The position numbers and the translations under genes are program-made. The notes beneath the pieces are model-generated. The model saw nothing but the letters and a program-made list of their open reading frames with translations, was not told the origin of the DNA and did not search any database. Shown one piece after another: positions 40,967 through 54,800 of a DNA stretch of 64,000 bases (position 1 is the stretch's first letter; the number at the start of each line of letters is the position of its first letter). The stretch comes from Trichoplax sp. H2 (Eukaryota > Placozoa > Uniplacotomia > Trichoplacea). The stretch lies in assembly GCA_003344405.1 (NCBI GenBank), contig NOWV01000031.1, forward strand, positions 1 to 64,000, read 5' to 3'.

Positions 40967-43900
40967 TTACATCGTTACGTTTTCTTTTTCTTTTTCTTCT
41001 GTTAATGGATAGCCATTATTCCTTTTAGACCTCTTGAAATGCAGTAAAACACCGACAATAAAGACTACTACGACGGCAACAGCTGATATCACGATTGCTG
41101 CAATCGCGCCTCCTAAAAATATCATAAAGGAACAAAATAAGTTTACTTCTAGCATTTTTAAGGCCACTATTTTGGCATTTAAAATCGGTGCTTATTAATA
41201 AATCATCTCACTTCCATATTACATATTAAATTTAGATGATGAAAATTTACCTGTTAGCCCTCCACTTCCAATCGCTTGCTTGGTAGATGTTCCTTGCATA
41301 GTTGACATGCCTTAATTAATTTAAAAGCCGAAAAGGAGTGAAGAAAATCGTATATTATACTTAGTTCAAAAGAAAATGTGTTATAACGCTCGATGCAGCT
41401 ACATAAAATATCTTGCACTTAAGATTTCTCAATTAAGCGATAAATTATACCAGAGTATGGGCTGCTACTACCATGTCCTGATGTCGATGATGTTGTTGCA
41501 ACTTCGTCTAAATTGAAATGTGATGGTAAATGGTAACTTAATTCTTGTTCAGAATCAGCATGGTTAGCTGTTGTAAGTTTCGATACTGTTCATGCATCGA
41601 TTATTTTAAAGCTATAGCCATCAATGGCTAAATTGATAATAAATGAATTTTAAACTATTCACCGAGCTATTTAAAAAGCTTTTTTATTTACAATCTACGG
41701 TATTTAATTGCGAACTGGAAAGTGATTTAATAGCTTGTATTTCTAAATATTTAGACGTGTTAAACCTATTTATTCATAGGAATAAGTAATCTATTTTACC
41801 TTTATCAATGCTAGCTAACGGTGCATACATGATAATGCAGTAAAGGATTGACTAATATTATATTTATAATGTCTGCTTTGCAATACCTCCACATACGGCA
41901 GTGTTAACCCTAATAACTTGATTATTGACCAGGTTGAATGATTGCAAAGGTATTGGGAATAATAAATTAAATTTTGGTACGATACCAGCCTGGAATATTA
42001 TGTAAATAAATGAATACATTAAGAAAATAACATTTTAAAGGAAGGTGTGAATTTGCCTGTTCTAGCATTAAAATTTTAATACATGACGCAGATCTATACT
42101 TTAGTAACATCCTTGTAAATAAGATTTTTATCTAACTTGAAGTTGAACTGTTCTTAATGAAATTAATGACTTGGACAACTAATTTTCAGGCTTTTGATGT
42201 ACATAGGTAGTATACTTACTAGGATAGGAGTAGAAAGTAAGAAAAACTGTAAGACTACTATAACATATTTATGAAATCAGGAAGTATGCAGCCAAAGGGT
42301 TTACTTATCTTTGTCACTGCGCATTTTTATATTTCACTGCTAATTTTTAGATATGATAGTCTAAGAGGCCAACAACATGTTACCATTTCTAGGGCTTAAT
42401 GTATTGTAAACTGCAGCTATTTTAGTTATGAATAGTGTCATTTAGCTAGTAATACTGCGAATGAATCACCAATTTTATATTTTCTTAGGTGCTGGAACGA
42501 ATTGACGGCAAATTATCTTATATTGGTTATTAATTAATTACGTACCGTAACCGTCACTTTTCCGGGAGAGCGAACCATATTAATTTTACCATACAATTTT
42601 ACAGGAACAGTGATATTAGTGTTTGGCACGTTAAAGGTAAATTGAGTGAGATAAAACTCCTCTGCATGGCGTATCTTCTGACTGAATGTAATGTTTTCAG
42701 ATGGATAATTTGCCTATAAAGGAATTAGCAAATGATAGATCAAATTATGAATCTTGGCTAGAAATAGTTTTAAGCCTTAATTCCAAGTAATAATTTTAGA
42801 ATACACCATATATAAAAGAGATGGTTGTAGTATGATTAATACGAATAGCAGAGGATACTAAAACGACGTTTGCCTGTTGAAATAGCAAGAGAATGAGTGA
42901 ATTGCTCATTAACAATTTTAATGGTTTACTGCTCGACGCTTTATAATAATTCAGCTAAGTTTATATGATTCAAAGATCTTTTTGATCGCTAAGATGCACT
43001 CACTTTTAAACTGTCCATAAAAGCAGGTTTTAAATTATTTTGTTATAGAATTCTTACTGTATAACTTTTCAAGCTCGTATTTCTAAGTACGTCTAAGTAA
43101 TCTATTAGCAATCACTGCTCTGGAATCAAATACTGGAAGAAAGGCATGACCTAATTAAAAATTATTTCTATAGAATAGTATCTTCTTTAAAATTTTTTAT
43201 GAAATGCCGCCCAAAATTTAATTGCATTATCTACAACAATAATATCCGCCCTAAAATTATTTATCGACACTATTATTACATTGTATCGCCTTCTAAAGTA
43301 GCTACATAGCTGCAGTACGCGCATTTAATTATTTTATCTAACAGTTCTAACTCATTCAGGTATTTTTTTGAAATAGTAATTATTACTGGAAGTTTCCTTG
43401 TTTGATGTAATATAAAATTGACGAGATGATAGCTTCTACGAAACTCTGAGCATATCTCTGAAGATCATAGCCATAAATGGATAAGAATACTATCACACAG
43501 AATCGCTGTTTCATACGAAATATTGATTACTAAAAGCCCACAATCGAGATATTATTCATTAAGCGAATACATTCGCGAGTTTTAGTACTTCATCTTTCAC
43601 GCACTATTGAATTGGTTGGAAACGCTCTCCTACTGTCTTGACAGCATATTTGTAGAGCGATACATAATATGTAGTAGAGAAGGAACATGCTATCTTATCC
43701 TAACGATAATAATGGATTACTTACAGGATTACTAGCTGAAAAATATTTTACAATAATGTAAGATCAGTTAAAATATCGTTAGTAGATGATAAGGAATATG
43801 CCAATCTAAAAATCATCGAAAATCATCTACACAATTTACCGAAACGTAGGCCGTTATTGGCTTTGCGCAGTAACTCATATCGAAAGAGAATTGAATTTGT

Positions 43901-44087
43901 CTGCCATAAACTTTTCCGCTACAGTTAAATCCAGTACAATTAGAAAATTCATAGCATTTTAGAGTGTTAGGTTTTGTTGGATCAAGTCCTGGAATTGGTA
44001 TTAAGGACAAGGGTATCCGATCAAAGTTTTGCTTTAGATTATTGATGAGATCTGAAAGGCTCTGGCATTCAGGATTATTAGTAGGCG
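40967..44087 (-). CDS. Type I membrane glycoprotein, 3' exons only
   Basis: Exons in phase: 44087..43840, 42713..42542, 41507..41451, 41310..41251, 41112..40967. The 44087 exon begins in phase 1, so at least one 5' exon is missing from my model. The extracellular part has several cysteines (ECQSL, KCYEF, NCTGFNCSG, SYCAK) and possible N-glycosylation sites (NCT, NCS, NIT twice). A Ser/Thr/Gly-rich stalk (ATTSSTSGHGSSS) leads to one membrane span (AIVISAVAVVVVFIVGVLL), a basic stop-transfer (HFKRSKR) and a short charged tail ending ENVTM. The topology is clear; the family is not. A β-sandwich adhesion or receptor protein is possible. The signal peptide should lie above 44.1 kb. Confidence 0.65.
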
Positions 44088-46350
44088 CTATATAAAAGAA
44101 AGCAAAACATGTTCATTTTAAATTTTATGTATAGAATTTCACTAAATTTAAGAAAAATTTCAAAAAAATGAATGCAATACTAAGAGGATATCGCAGCTTT
44201 GGGTAATTGTTGCACAGCGTATAGCTACTTTCGTTTCTTACTAATCTAAGCGATATAGTAAACTAAAAATCAGCTGCTGCGTGTTTGTCAATTTATCAGT
44301 ATGTATTCATTAGTCACCGTTGAAATAAATCATCTATTATGGGGCACCTAATGAACTCTGCATACTATATATTTAAGTAAACTGCAACAGGTTACATATT
44401 CACTATAAAAATACTAGAATGAGAGAACCTCCTGTACTTCTTGCTTGAAGTACACAGTAGATTATTTAAAGATTTCAAGTGCTTTAATGTAATTAATGGC
44501 AGATGCGAATATCGAACCATTGTTTCTTAGAATCAGAAAAGAACTAATTGTTATTTCATGCTACGAGTAAATCAGTATTTCCAATGTAGCTATTATTAAA
44601 TGTTAATTTTATCCATAATACTTTATTATAATATACTTAAATTATTTAAATTATTGCAAAAGACTTCAACATATCCAATGAACTCATTTTATTAAGCAAA
44701 GGTTTATAAATGGAAAAAAATTCGAGTATCGAAGAGCACGCACAAGTATTTAGACTGAGATAAAGTTGAAGAACGAATTAAAGTGCCGTCTGCTTCACGT
44801 AAGTCCAACAATAAAAATGATTAAAAAAATAGTTAAAAATCCGCCATATTTGCCAAGATCTATAGATGCATTGCATTATTACCAGGTTTAAGGTAGAAAA
44901 ATGTCGGAACTGAGTAAAACATGGAAACTAAACGGTGAAGTAGATCGCTTCATAAGTTAAAGTTTACACCATCTGGCATTGGAACTGCATCATTTTCAAA
45001 TTGTTAATTGTAAAATAAGAAAGTGGAAAACATATAGTGGATGATAGAGATGGGCTATTACTGCTAGGGTTTATTGAAAGAGTACTAGAATTTAATGTTA
45101 GGATACGTGATAAAGGATTTATGTTTACAATAATCCGTTGTAATCATAATTACCCTGTAGCATGATATAACAGGAGAAATTAGGAATCTCGTTTTGATTA
45201 ATATCATGATAGGTTTGTTGTACTTTAGTTATGTATTGGCAAATTAACTTCATAAATGAAGTATTCCGATTAGTTCTCCTAGAAATACGACTTCGAATCA
45301 GTATGAACTAAATTGATTTTATTTCTATCTTAAAACTTTCTTCCAAGCATAAAATTCTGACGACAATTCTAACTGACTACCTTTCTTAGCCTAATAACTA
45401 ACTTCGGTAGCTGTAGATGTGTAGAGATTTATATAATTTTCTATAGCTTATGCCAACCAGAGTTAAGTTCATTCGATTCGGTAAGCAAAACATAAAAACT
45501 TAGACGGAATTAACTTGCTACTCTTATGCGTCTGTGCACGCGCTCTAACATTCATTAACACTGCATTTGAAGTAAAAATCAAGTCTAATTTGCCTTGAAG
45601 ATTATGTGCAGTAATTTTATTAGTTTTATCTGCAAGAACATGATTTCTCACTCTATAACTCTAATTTAGCGGCAGCGGAGCCAGCCGTAACAGAATAGAT
45701 TTACATTCGATTATAATAATAATCACTCGTTATTACAATTGTACCAGCACGTACGAGGCATCATAAATATTTTGATTATGGACTTTAACGGCTGTTCTTA
45801 AAATATGATAAAATGGTCATTGCTACGATACTACAGCTATTAGTGTTTGACTTTATTTACTACTGAAACATATTAGAATGTGTCCATGTACAAATAATTT
45901 ACACTCGTCTTATGAACTTTCGTAGATCAAGTACATAATATAAACTCTATTACATAGTTTTGAAAATTTTCTTGGATTTCAGGATTTTTCTATTGTAATA
46001 CTTCATACTTTTTTGAGGAGCGGAAGTAATTAAGTGGAGTATACTTAAGCGTTCTGCTATTCTACTATACAACTTATTTAATTGTTAAAAGAAAAAATAT
46101 TCATTCTAGAGTATGTCACAGTTATAGTCCACGAAATCTTAGCTATATAATATTATACTATTAAGAATCTATTTCATCGACGACTGTACACCATAAATAC
46201 TATCTGCAATCCTATTCTAAATGAATAAAATTAGACTAATAGAGTACTATAGAATGGCACTTTATCCAACTATGGCACGTAATAGTAATTTTCTTAGATA
46301 ATTTAGCCCATTTAAGCAGGTAAAATAAAATAGTAATATTACACTACATT
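44088..46350. other. Probable 5' region of the membrane-protein gene
   Basis: The missing first exon(s) of the membrane glycoprotein are expected here or farther right. The minus-strand open frame 45651..45469, preceded by an acceptor-like ctaaattag, contains a protein-like stretch (NLQGKLDLIFTSNAVLMNVR) and could be one, but its donor and phase cannot be fixed. Confidence 0.25.
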
Positions 46351-46352
46351 AA

Positions 46353-46583
46353 ATGTTTTATTTCTCAACAAATATGGTGCATCTCAAACAATTTTTAATT
46401 AAAAAGAACAGACCAAAAGAAGATGACAATTATCAGACGTGTACGAAAGCTTTCTTTTTATATCCACTTAAATCTCTTTCAAATTTAAACGACTATTCAG
46501 AAGATTATAATAAAATCAAAGTTGAAGTTTGTGAACACTGTAGTGATATGTACTTACTTGCACATTGTCCAGATGATACATAA
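46353..46583 (+). CDS. Hypothetical 76-codon ORF
   Basis: ATG-started open frame with Lys/Asp-rich composition and a CEHC..., then HC cysteine/histidine set near the end. No family recognised, no neighbouring exon with matching phase, and it borders the LTR of a broken retroelement. It may be a single-exon gene, an exon, or chance. Confidence 0.2.
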   Translation: MFYFSTNMVHLKQFLIKKNRPKEDDNYQTCTKAFFLYPLKSLSNLNDYSEDYNKIKVEVCEHCSDMYLLAHCPDDT

Positions 46584-46777
46584 AACGCACAAAGTATGAA
46601 AATTAGCGCGTATAACTTCATCTTGTCTTAAATAGATTACCCAAACGAATATTTTGTCAGCAAGTGATATATAGTAGAAAAATATGTTTCACCGCGTCCA
46701 GCTGATGATTGTGAATCGGTTGTGGTTATAGATGGCGATCGGCTCTGTCTGTGTTCAAAACTCACTACGAGTGATGA

Positions 46778-47136
46778 TGTTACAACTGCCAAATTTTGTA
46801 ACAAGTACTAGATCTGCACTCAGCAAGTAGACCCAGTAATTAAGTTCAAGAACTAACTTTATTGTTAAATTAAAGAGTTTATATACTTTCTTTATTGTGA
46901 CCTTTGATCTACTGACATAGATCACAAGATCAACACTAACAGAAAGGTTTCCCTAGTTTAGATATTACAAATAGAATATCATACCAAGTATGGCAACATG
47001 AGAATACATATATAGATAACCTTAATATAGTACCATAACTACATCTATATACGCATGACGTGATAACAATGTGATATTTAACTATATATAGAAAGAAGGT
47101 CACATACTAATTATGTAACTATTATAGAATGTGACA
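46778..47136 (-). mobile_element. LTR of a Ty3/gypsy-type element
   Basis: On the minus strand the LTR begins TGTCACATTC at 47136 directly after a purine tract, and ends in ...ACA at 46797 or 46778, so it is about 340–360 bp with short TG...CA ends. The element reads leftward, making this the 3' LTR. I found no second copy in the window. Confidence 0.65.
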
Positions 47137-47147
47137 CTCCCCCTTCC
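47137..47147 (-). mobile_element. Polypurine tract of the retroelement
   Basis: Minus-strand GGAAGGGGGAG lies immediately next to the LTR start. Such a tract primes plus-strand DNA synthesis in LTR retrotransposons. Confidence 0.75.
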
Positions 47148-47179
47148 TTAGTACAACCATGCAATGGTTCATTAATTAA

Positions 47180-47860
47180 GCAAGGAATTATATCCTAGAC
47201 AGTGCATCTACATTAGCATTTAGTTTGCCAGATTTAAATTTTACGTCGAAACAATACTGGCTAATTAGTATCGCCCAACGCATCAAACGTTGGTTATTGT
47301 TTTTCATACGGTATAGCCATAATAGAGGTCGATGATCCGTTTGAACTGTGAAATTTTGTCCCTCTACGTAGATTCTAAAAGTTTCTGTTCCCCACACCAC
47401 GGCAAGGCATTCTTTTTCGATGGTAGCATAATTTATTTCCGCGGGCAATAACCGTCTACTGGCATAAGCAACAGGTCTCTCAAGACCGATATTCCGCTAC
47501 CGACATGATGTCCCAAATAAGTCACTGGTGCTTTACCAAATTGACATTTTTTGGTTTGTAAATTCATCCCACTCGTAGCTAGTACGGTAAGTATGTTTTG
47601 TAGATGTATAAGATGATCATTCCAAGAATTACTAAATACTACTATATCGTCTAAGTAGACTGCTACATATTGCGAAAATTCTTTAAATATTTCATTCATT
47701 AAATCTTGCAAGCTGCCTGGAGGATAAAACTTATGACGTCAAAGTTATCATAGGAATGTCAATCTTAAATCGCCAAAGCTATTTCCTGTATTAACCTTGC
47801 AGTACGCATTTGTATTAATAAAAGCCCTGTAAATCAACCATTTGTCAGTAATTTTAGCCG
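47180..47860 (-). pseudogene. Broken Ty3/gypsy pol: RT and RNase H fragments
   Basis: Two overlapping minus-strand frames. 47711..47433 carries reverse transcriptase with the catalytic YLDDIVVFS motif and the later KKCQFGKAPVTYLGHHV region. 47448..47188 carries RNase H (NYATIEKECLAVVW, TDHRPLLWL, NADALSR-like end). The frame shifts between them, and the segment that normally joins RT to RNase H is deleted. Upstream, to about 47860, the sequence only faintly resembles the start of RT and contains stops. Integrase, which follows RNase H in ordinary Ty3/gypsy elements, is absent: the stop is about 40 bp from the purine tract. The element cannot move by itself. Confidence 0.85.
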
Positions 47861-50800
47861 TTTCATAACTATAAATGAATTTTATATTCTAGGTCGTTTA
47901 ATGTTGACATTAGTGAGTTCATTAATATTAAAATTTCTTTTGAAATTCTATTTTTGATCTGTTTGTTTTGCAATCCGGTTAAGAGGAAAATTTTCACAAC
48001 ATTTTCATTAAATGCCGTTATTTTTTGGCTAAGCTGATAAGCTACACCACTTTTCATAGGCCTTACTTAGCTACAGATGATATTTTGCGAAATAATCACC
48101 TCTCCAATGCGCTCGAAATTAGTCAGTCTAGAGACTAGTCATTCGAGTTGGGAGCAAAAATGTGCACGTATCTTATGTTCCATTCATAATTAAATCTTAA
48201 ACTAAATATCTAATCAAGAATGAGTCTGCTTACGATTAGTAACCATAATCGTAAACAGATAATCGTGCTTGATTATTTATAGTCTACGGTGATACTCTAG
48301 TGAAACCAAATTTTGTTTATTTCCTACAGCATATAGTAGATGCAAATTACATTAATTGCTAGTGCCACCGCTGTCATATACCTGAATCATTTATTTAATG
48401 TATTAGCAAGCGTTTGCACTAAAATTACTTATGCATCAAATATGAATTAATATGCAAATTGATCATGACTAGTATAGATTTATAAAGAATTAAGCTCAAT
48501 ATTTGAGTAATGGGCAGTCGTATGTCGAAAACTCCCAACTGTGAAAACAATAAATCGACTTAAAGTTAAAAGTTATGTTTCATTGGATGACTATATTTAC
48601 ATTTCGATCTTTTCATTATTAAATTGAATTACTAAAGGTTACTGTTTAGTTTTATTGCAAGTTCTTACTCAAATTATTTCATTTACAGCTATCTAATATG
48701 GTTTCTGATTCTAGATTAAGTGATTTGCATAAAATTTTAGGTTATTGTACCCTTGCTAATGAACGGATAGTACGTAGTGGTAATCTTAATAACGTTGATG
48801 TCGGAATTCTCTTACATAGTGAATTACGTTACACAAGTAATCGCTTAATTAATCGAATGCGATAGTGTTAGAATAGGTAAATTTACGAGTAGAACTGTAG
48901 TGTAAGTGGTAGTAACACTGATTAATATTGCCTGTGGTGTGCAGTAGAAATTAGAGTTATTAGAATAGCTTAGAGTAAACCCGATATCTCATTTCCCTGA
49001 ATTAAAATTAATCCTTGTAGCTTGCCGTCGTGTTTCATGGTGTATTATAAGAATGAGCAATCTGGACATGATAATCTTTCAGCATTGCTAAGCGAATACT
49101 CGAATATCTTTCAAATATCAATAACGTTACGTCATCTTTATACACTTTGTGCTAGATGCTTTCGATAGCAGTATTAGAAGTAGCTACTTCCAAATAATTA
49201 TCCCCCAGTAATTTTGATCTAAGAAATGAAACATTTTGGCGCATACATATAACTGCATCACATTTAGGCTGATCTCGATAGATAGCGCTAACATCATTGT
49301 ATATGGTTGCAACGTTGAACTGATGGTTATTAACAGTCTTAATCTAAATGTTACGGCATCTGGGAAACGTGAATAAGGCCTCTTCGCATCTAAATTGAAA
49401 ACGGTAAACTTTCGCTAAATAGCTATACAAATCACCCTATTGCTTTATTCTTTTATAAAAATTTTAAAATTTATGATGATTTTAAGCTTAAATTTTCGTT
49501 ACGTGAGTGAATATCATCTTATTTTGATTAGTAACACTATGCATTTCCGATCTGAAGGTAAAAATTTGCAGTACACAAACTAATTATAATTATCGGCACC
49601 TACCTTTACCATGCGATGAATTTCAGATCTCTCATACATCACCATAGCTTTGTTGTTTGTGGATTAGCAATAATGCACCATTACAATTCTTTTTTTGGGT
49701 TTTAGGATAGTACTACGCTTGTATTGTAAACGAGTAAAGCTTAAATATAATAAGAATTCTATTACTATACTATTACTATTATTACTATTACTAGTAAAGT
49801 TCCCGTTCATATGAACGGGTATATATTCTACATAAAGCAAAACATTGAAAGAAAATTCACAGCCAGATTATTTCTTACTACTTTATATATGCTTCTTCTA
49901 GGAGCTACACTGCTAGATCAAGTCCGTAGAATTAATACATTATTCATATAAACTATTTATGTTAAGAATCATCTGAAACATATGTATTGCACATGTGCAT
50001 TCTGTTCGTGTGTATAGTGATGAGATATTAAGGGGTATATTTTTGATCAACAGCTTAATAATATTATTACTTTATATCCTTGAACATATGAGCCGGTTCT
50101 AATACGCTTTATTACGTAGTGTTGAAACATTAGATAATAGAGTAACGTGAAATTTATTATGAAGCGAATTCTCGTAAACTTTAAATTTCGACATCCAATA
50201 TTTTTAAGATTGCAATACGAAGATTGAATTTTATAGCATTTCTTAGCATTAACTTCACTCCAAATTCTAAATATTATTGTTAGAATATAAGATTATTATT
50301 ATCTTTGACATCATCACATCACTGAGTATATTTATTCCAAATGAAAGTATTACTTTTAAGAGAATAACAAGTGCCAAATTTTATCGCTATACAGTATCAG
50401 ATTTTATGCCATCGCCATATAAATTTCCAGTATTTGTAATTATGATTGGTAGATCCTATCTCTAATCGGATATTGATATATAAGCATAAAAGTGTAATTG
50501 AGATTTACAGTTAGTCATTCATATTTATTGTAATTTATGCACCACTGATTGTTCTTTTAATTTGGTGCCCATCGATATTATCAATAATTTTATTTATACT
50601 GCTGATAATTAATTTATATTCTGTTTTATAGAACTAATTGTTAGAATATTAAATCGTACTGATAATTTTAAAGTGGGCTTCTCCGCTGAGTTAAGCAGAT
50701 CCCTAGCCTTGTAGCTAGTAAATTAGACGACAGTATTGATAATTTAGAATAAATGGTGTTCTTCCCATAATTAAATAGCGTAGTTCGCGTGTACTTTTTT

Positions 50801-51821
50801 ACGTTTACGTTAACTTATCAGAATCCCGCTCTTACATACGGATTAAAATCTCGTTTGGTAAGAAAATATAATTACATGAGAATTTCTCTTCGATTACTAT
50901 TATTACTGTACCGCTACGTTGGTACTAATATCTAGAAATAATCTAGAGTAGAGTTATTAGGCAATCTATTGTACTATCAAGGAACTGCCCTTCCTGTGAG
51001 GGTATCTTGCTAACTACGGTAAAACTGTTAAGACACAATATTGATTGAAGGTTCGACATACTGTAAACTGAATCAATATAACAGTTAATCAAGATGGCGA
51101 CAGATCAGTCATGCTAAGGAAAGTAGGCATAATTCAACGTATGATTGCTTCTAAATATTGCTTTTGCTATCCTGCAACGTACTATTGCTTTAAGATACCG
51201 TGCGACGTCTACAAGGGTCATTAGCAGCTACGAGAGTAGAAACGGCAGAGATAAAGTTATCGCAGTAATGTAAAACCAGCATGTTATGAACAATTTTGTG
51301 CTAAAGGCAACTGAATAATGTAGTAAGCTCATTTCGGTCACATATCATCGAGTTCTAAAGATAATTTTATTCCATAACGACGTCATAGGGTTAATCATCC
51401 TTAACGGTTACTGGATATAATATTAGTCCAAAGCCCAACTAATAAAAACAAGTCATTTACTAAATTACATACTCACTACAAATATCATAATAAGCATAAG
51501 TGCATTGTTTCGTTTTTATATAAGATTATTTGATAACAAGATACAGATGGCTGTTGTACATATAATCATAAACCTTTCTAAGTATAAGCACGATATACCA
51601 GTAAAATTTTTTTTGAAAGAGATATGCCAATTTAATTAAGAATACATTGTAAACACAACAAGGCATTAAATGATACCTTTTATAATGAATATACTTTACT
51701 ATTTTTCTTGAACAACATCACATTACGATAATAGAAAGGACTACGTACGGTACTTAAAGTAGAACTACAACTAATAATGTGTTATAATTCAGGGTATACT
51801 TCAGTGCTCAAAGTGATTCAT
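47861..51821. other. 4-kb AT-rich spacer
   Basis: No supportable gene. A 55-codon ATG-started plus-strand frame at 48698..48864 (MVSDSRLSDLHKILGYC...), preceded by an acceptor-like tttacag, has a protein-like composition but no recognised family. The minus-strand frame 48057..47869 may be a remnant of the adjacent retroelement. A short GTTCCCGTTCATATGAACGGG-type palindrome sits near 49800. Confidence 0.35.
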
Positions 51822-54800
51822 TTATAGTTCATCACGTGGTTTATCTTCTTTTGCTTCATCGCCTGCATCTATATCGCCTTCATCGTCTTGGAGTTCTTCT
51901 GTTACACCTTCCGATTTACCCATCCCTTTACCACCAGAAGTAACAAAGTTCGCCAAAGCATCTAATCCACGTTCACCACTATATTGGATTTGTTCCTAGA
52001 AAATGTATGGATGAGAATAAGACCATCTCGATATAGCTTACGAATATACGATTTGACAATACTGCACAATCATACAATCTCCAATATGCCAAAAGTTAAT
52101 TAAACTACCTTATTTTCTCCAGCAGGGAAATATATTAAAGTTGGGAAACTACGAATAGCGACATCTTCCACTTCATTGGCAGTCGAATCTATTTTAGCTA
52201 TGACTACGTTTTTGTCATCCTGGAATTTTTCTCCTAATTTGTCCCAAATTGGAGCTAATTCCTTACAATGTCCACACCAAGGAGCATCTAGATTTTAAGC
52301 AATCATTGCAGCAATTACAGACGCAAAATTAGTGCTCATTAAATACACTTTTGGTACTACAGCAAAATATCATTTGTTGGAGAGTACAATTACAGCATTA
52401 AACTTACAAAATTCAACAAAGACTGCTTTTTTGGGATCTTTGGCTACAGCATCGAAATTTTTACCAACCAAAACTTTTACTGGTTTTGCATCCCAATCTT
52501 CGGGCACATCTTCCGACTTGAAGTGTTGCTAATTTAATAAACATAAACGTCACTAGCGTCGGATATCAATATGCAGTTTAGGCACCATTTACTATACAAG
52601 ACTCATAATCGTGATGCTTACCTTGACTTTCCCGTCAACAAAGTCTCCAACAAACTTTTTAAGGTTCTCTTCGTTAAATTCTTCAAAATTTGGTCTAAAT
52701 TTTTTCATATCACTTTCTTCCATTTTGATAATTCTAACATTAGTTTTCTGTAAATTAAAAGAAGTTAAATTATGCATAACTACGAACGCTATAAACGTGA
52801 TAATAAATTTCAAGATTATGATTCGTACATCCTCTTTCTTGATATCGAAAAATTCTGCAAGACGTTCATTTTGCTCATCGTCCATGTCCACGTAAATGAA
52901 TAACATCTGCAGGATTAGATAAGAGACAATTACGTAAAAAATAACGAAATAAAATATGGAAGGTAATACTAATCATGAAAGTATACGTAAGAATATAAGT
53001 ACCTCCATCCTAAATTCTGTAGCAACTTTTTTCAGGGCAGCTACACCTTTATTGAAGTTTTCCTCATCTTTTTTACCAATAAATAGAAGCAAATGAGTCT
53101 TGACGTCACTACCGAAAATCTTGGGTGCATTCTATATAAACAACAGAAAAGATAATATATAAAGACCTGCTCATAAGCATTTTTATTCAATGATTTGTAA
53201 AGGACGTTTTAATGCATTAAAAATTACTTCTTGAGTAAATTCGTTGATTAAAGGTAAGGCAAAAATACGAGCAAACTTAAGAATATTCTCCTTTGTCATC
53301 CAGCCTTTAAATTCTTCAGCATCGCTATCCTAAAATGTTCCAAATAAAGAATGTAATTTATCTGTTGAATATTGTATACCTAATCAATATTGCCAGATCG
53401 TTGATAACTAATTCTATAGTAAGACAGCATTACTACGTACTTTTTTGTACATAATTATGTTTTCCATTTCGATCTTTAGTCCAGCTGCAACTTCAGGGTT
53501 GTTAACGAGGGCCCAGGTAACAGCATCCACTTCTTCTGCTGCTGCAATAAAGTCTTTGGGCGTAGCTTGATCCAAATCACGAAATAAACCAAGTACCACG
53601 ACGTCATTCTCATTTTTTAGCTTTTCGAGTTGTTCAGAACTTTCAACAGAAACATAAATAGGTCCAGTCTTTTTCTTTAACCAGCGAACAATACCGTCAG
53701 CATCACGATTTCCTTTTAGTAAATTTCAAAATTTAATAACACCATAGAAATAGTAAAAACAGGATTTTTAAATTATTTATTGATTACATTCACTGGAGGA
53801 AAGTTATGTCGAGAATATTATTGTACGGCGTACTGTATTATGCTAGAATAACATTGTGCATCATTTGTGTAATGCCGGAAATTGCTTTCTCCCTGGTAAA
53901 AGCCCCATAGTAATTATTAGCCTTAACCGATCATTTCTATTTATTGCTGGGGTCCAGTAAATAGTCTACGTATGTTGTTAACGAAACTAAAAAAAAATCA
54001 ATCTAAACATATTAATATCCATCCATGTTCACGTATGAGCTGATTAACGATCTGTCGGTTCTATTTCAGTACAATTTCGTTGTCAAAGCACTTCATATAA
54101 TAGGAAGGTTATAGTTGCTTCATTCAATCTATCGTATTACGTCGCCACTGTTCACGTACAATTAATTATTATTGAATTGTAACTTATAATAAATGTTTAC
54201 AAGTGAAAACTGCGCAATGAAATGTCGTTATTCTCATACGGGAGTGGGTAACATTTCTCAATTTGGTTAAAATGATAAAATAAATAGAAATTTCGATAAA
54301 TGAACTGCAGTATGTCATTAACGTAGCATAACTTAGTAGTAACGTCAAGGACAGAATACGTACAGTATAAGGTCTATCTGTGCTTAAAGAGCGTTGGTTG
54401 TAAACTCGTGCTGAACAATAGAATTTTCATTTATTCAGCTTATTATAATCATTTATACAGATGGCGATTAAATAGCAATCTACTGTACGTATACCAAAAT
54501 AGCACTTTGCATTGCTATTGTATTCCATTGGACAATAATGAACCAAAGCAAGTGAGTGCAGCTATTTACTACACTGACTGGAGATGGTCCGAATGGTATG
54601 AAACAAAACGATCATCAAGTATTGTTGATTAGCTTTCGAATGTAAATGAAGTATTTATCACTATAAAATAAGGTGCCTGCTTCATGAGTAAACCTTCATT
54701 TTTTGATGATTACAGAACGTATTATCTATTCATAGAATTTATTTATGCAAATGTTATCGATTACAGATTTGGAGTAAAACAGTTGCATAAGAACAAAAAC

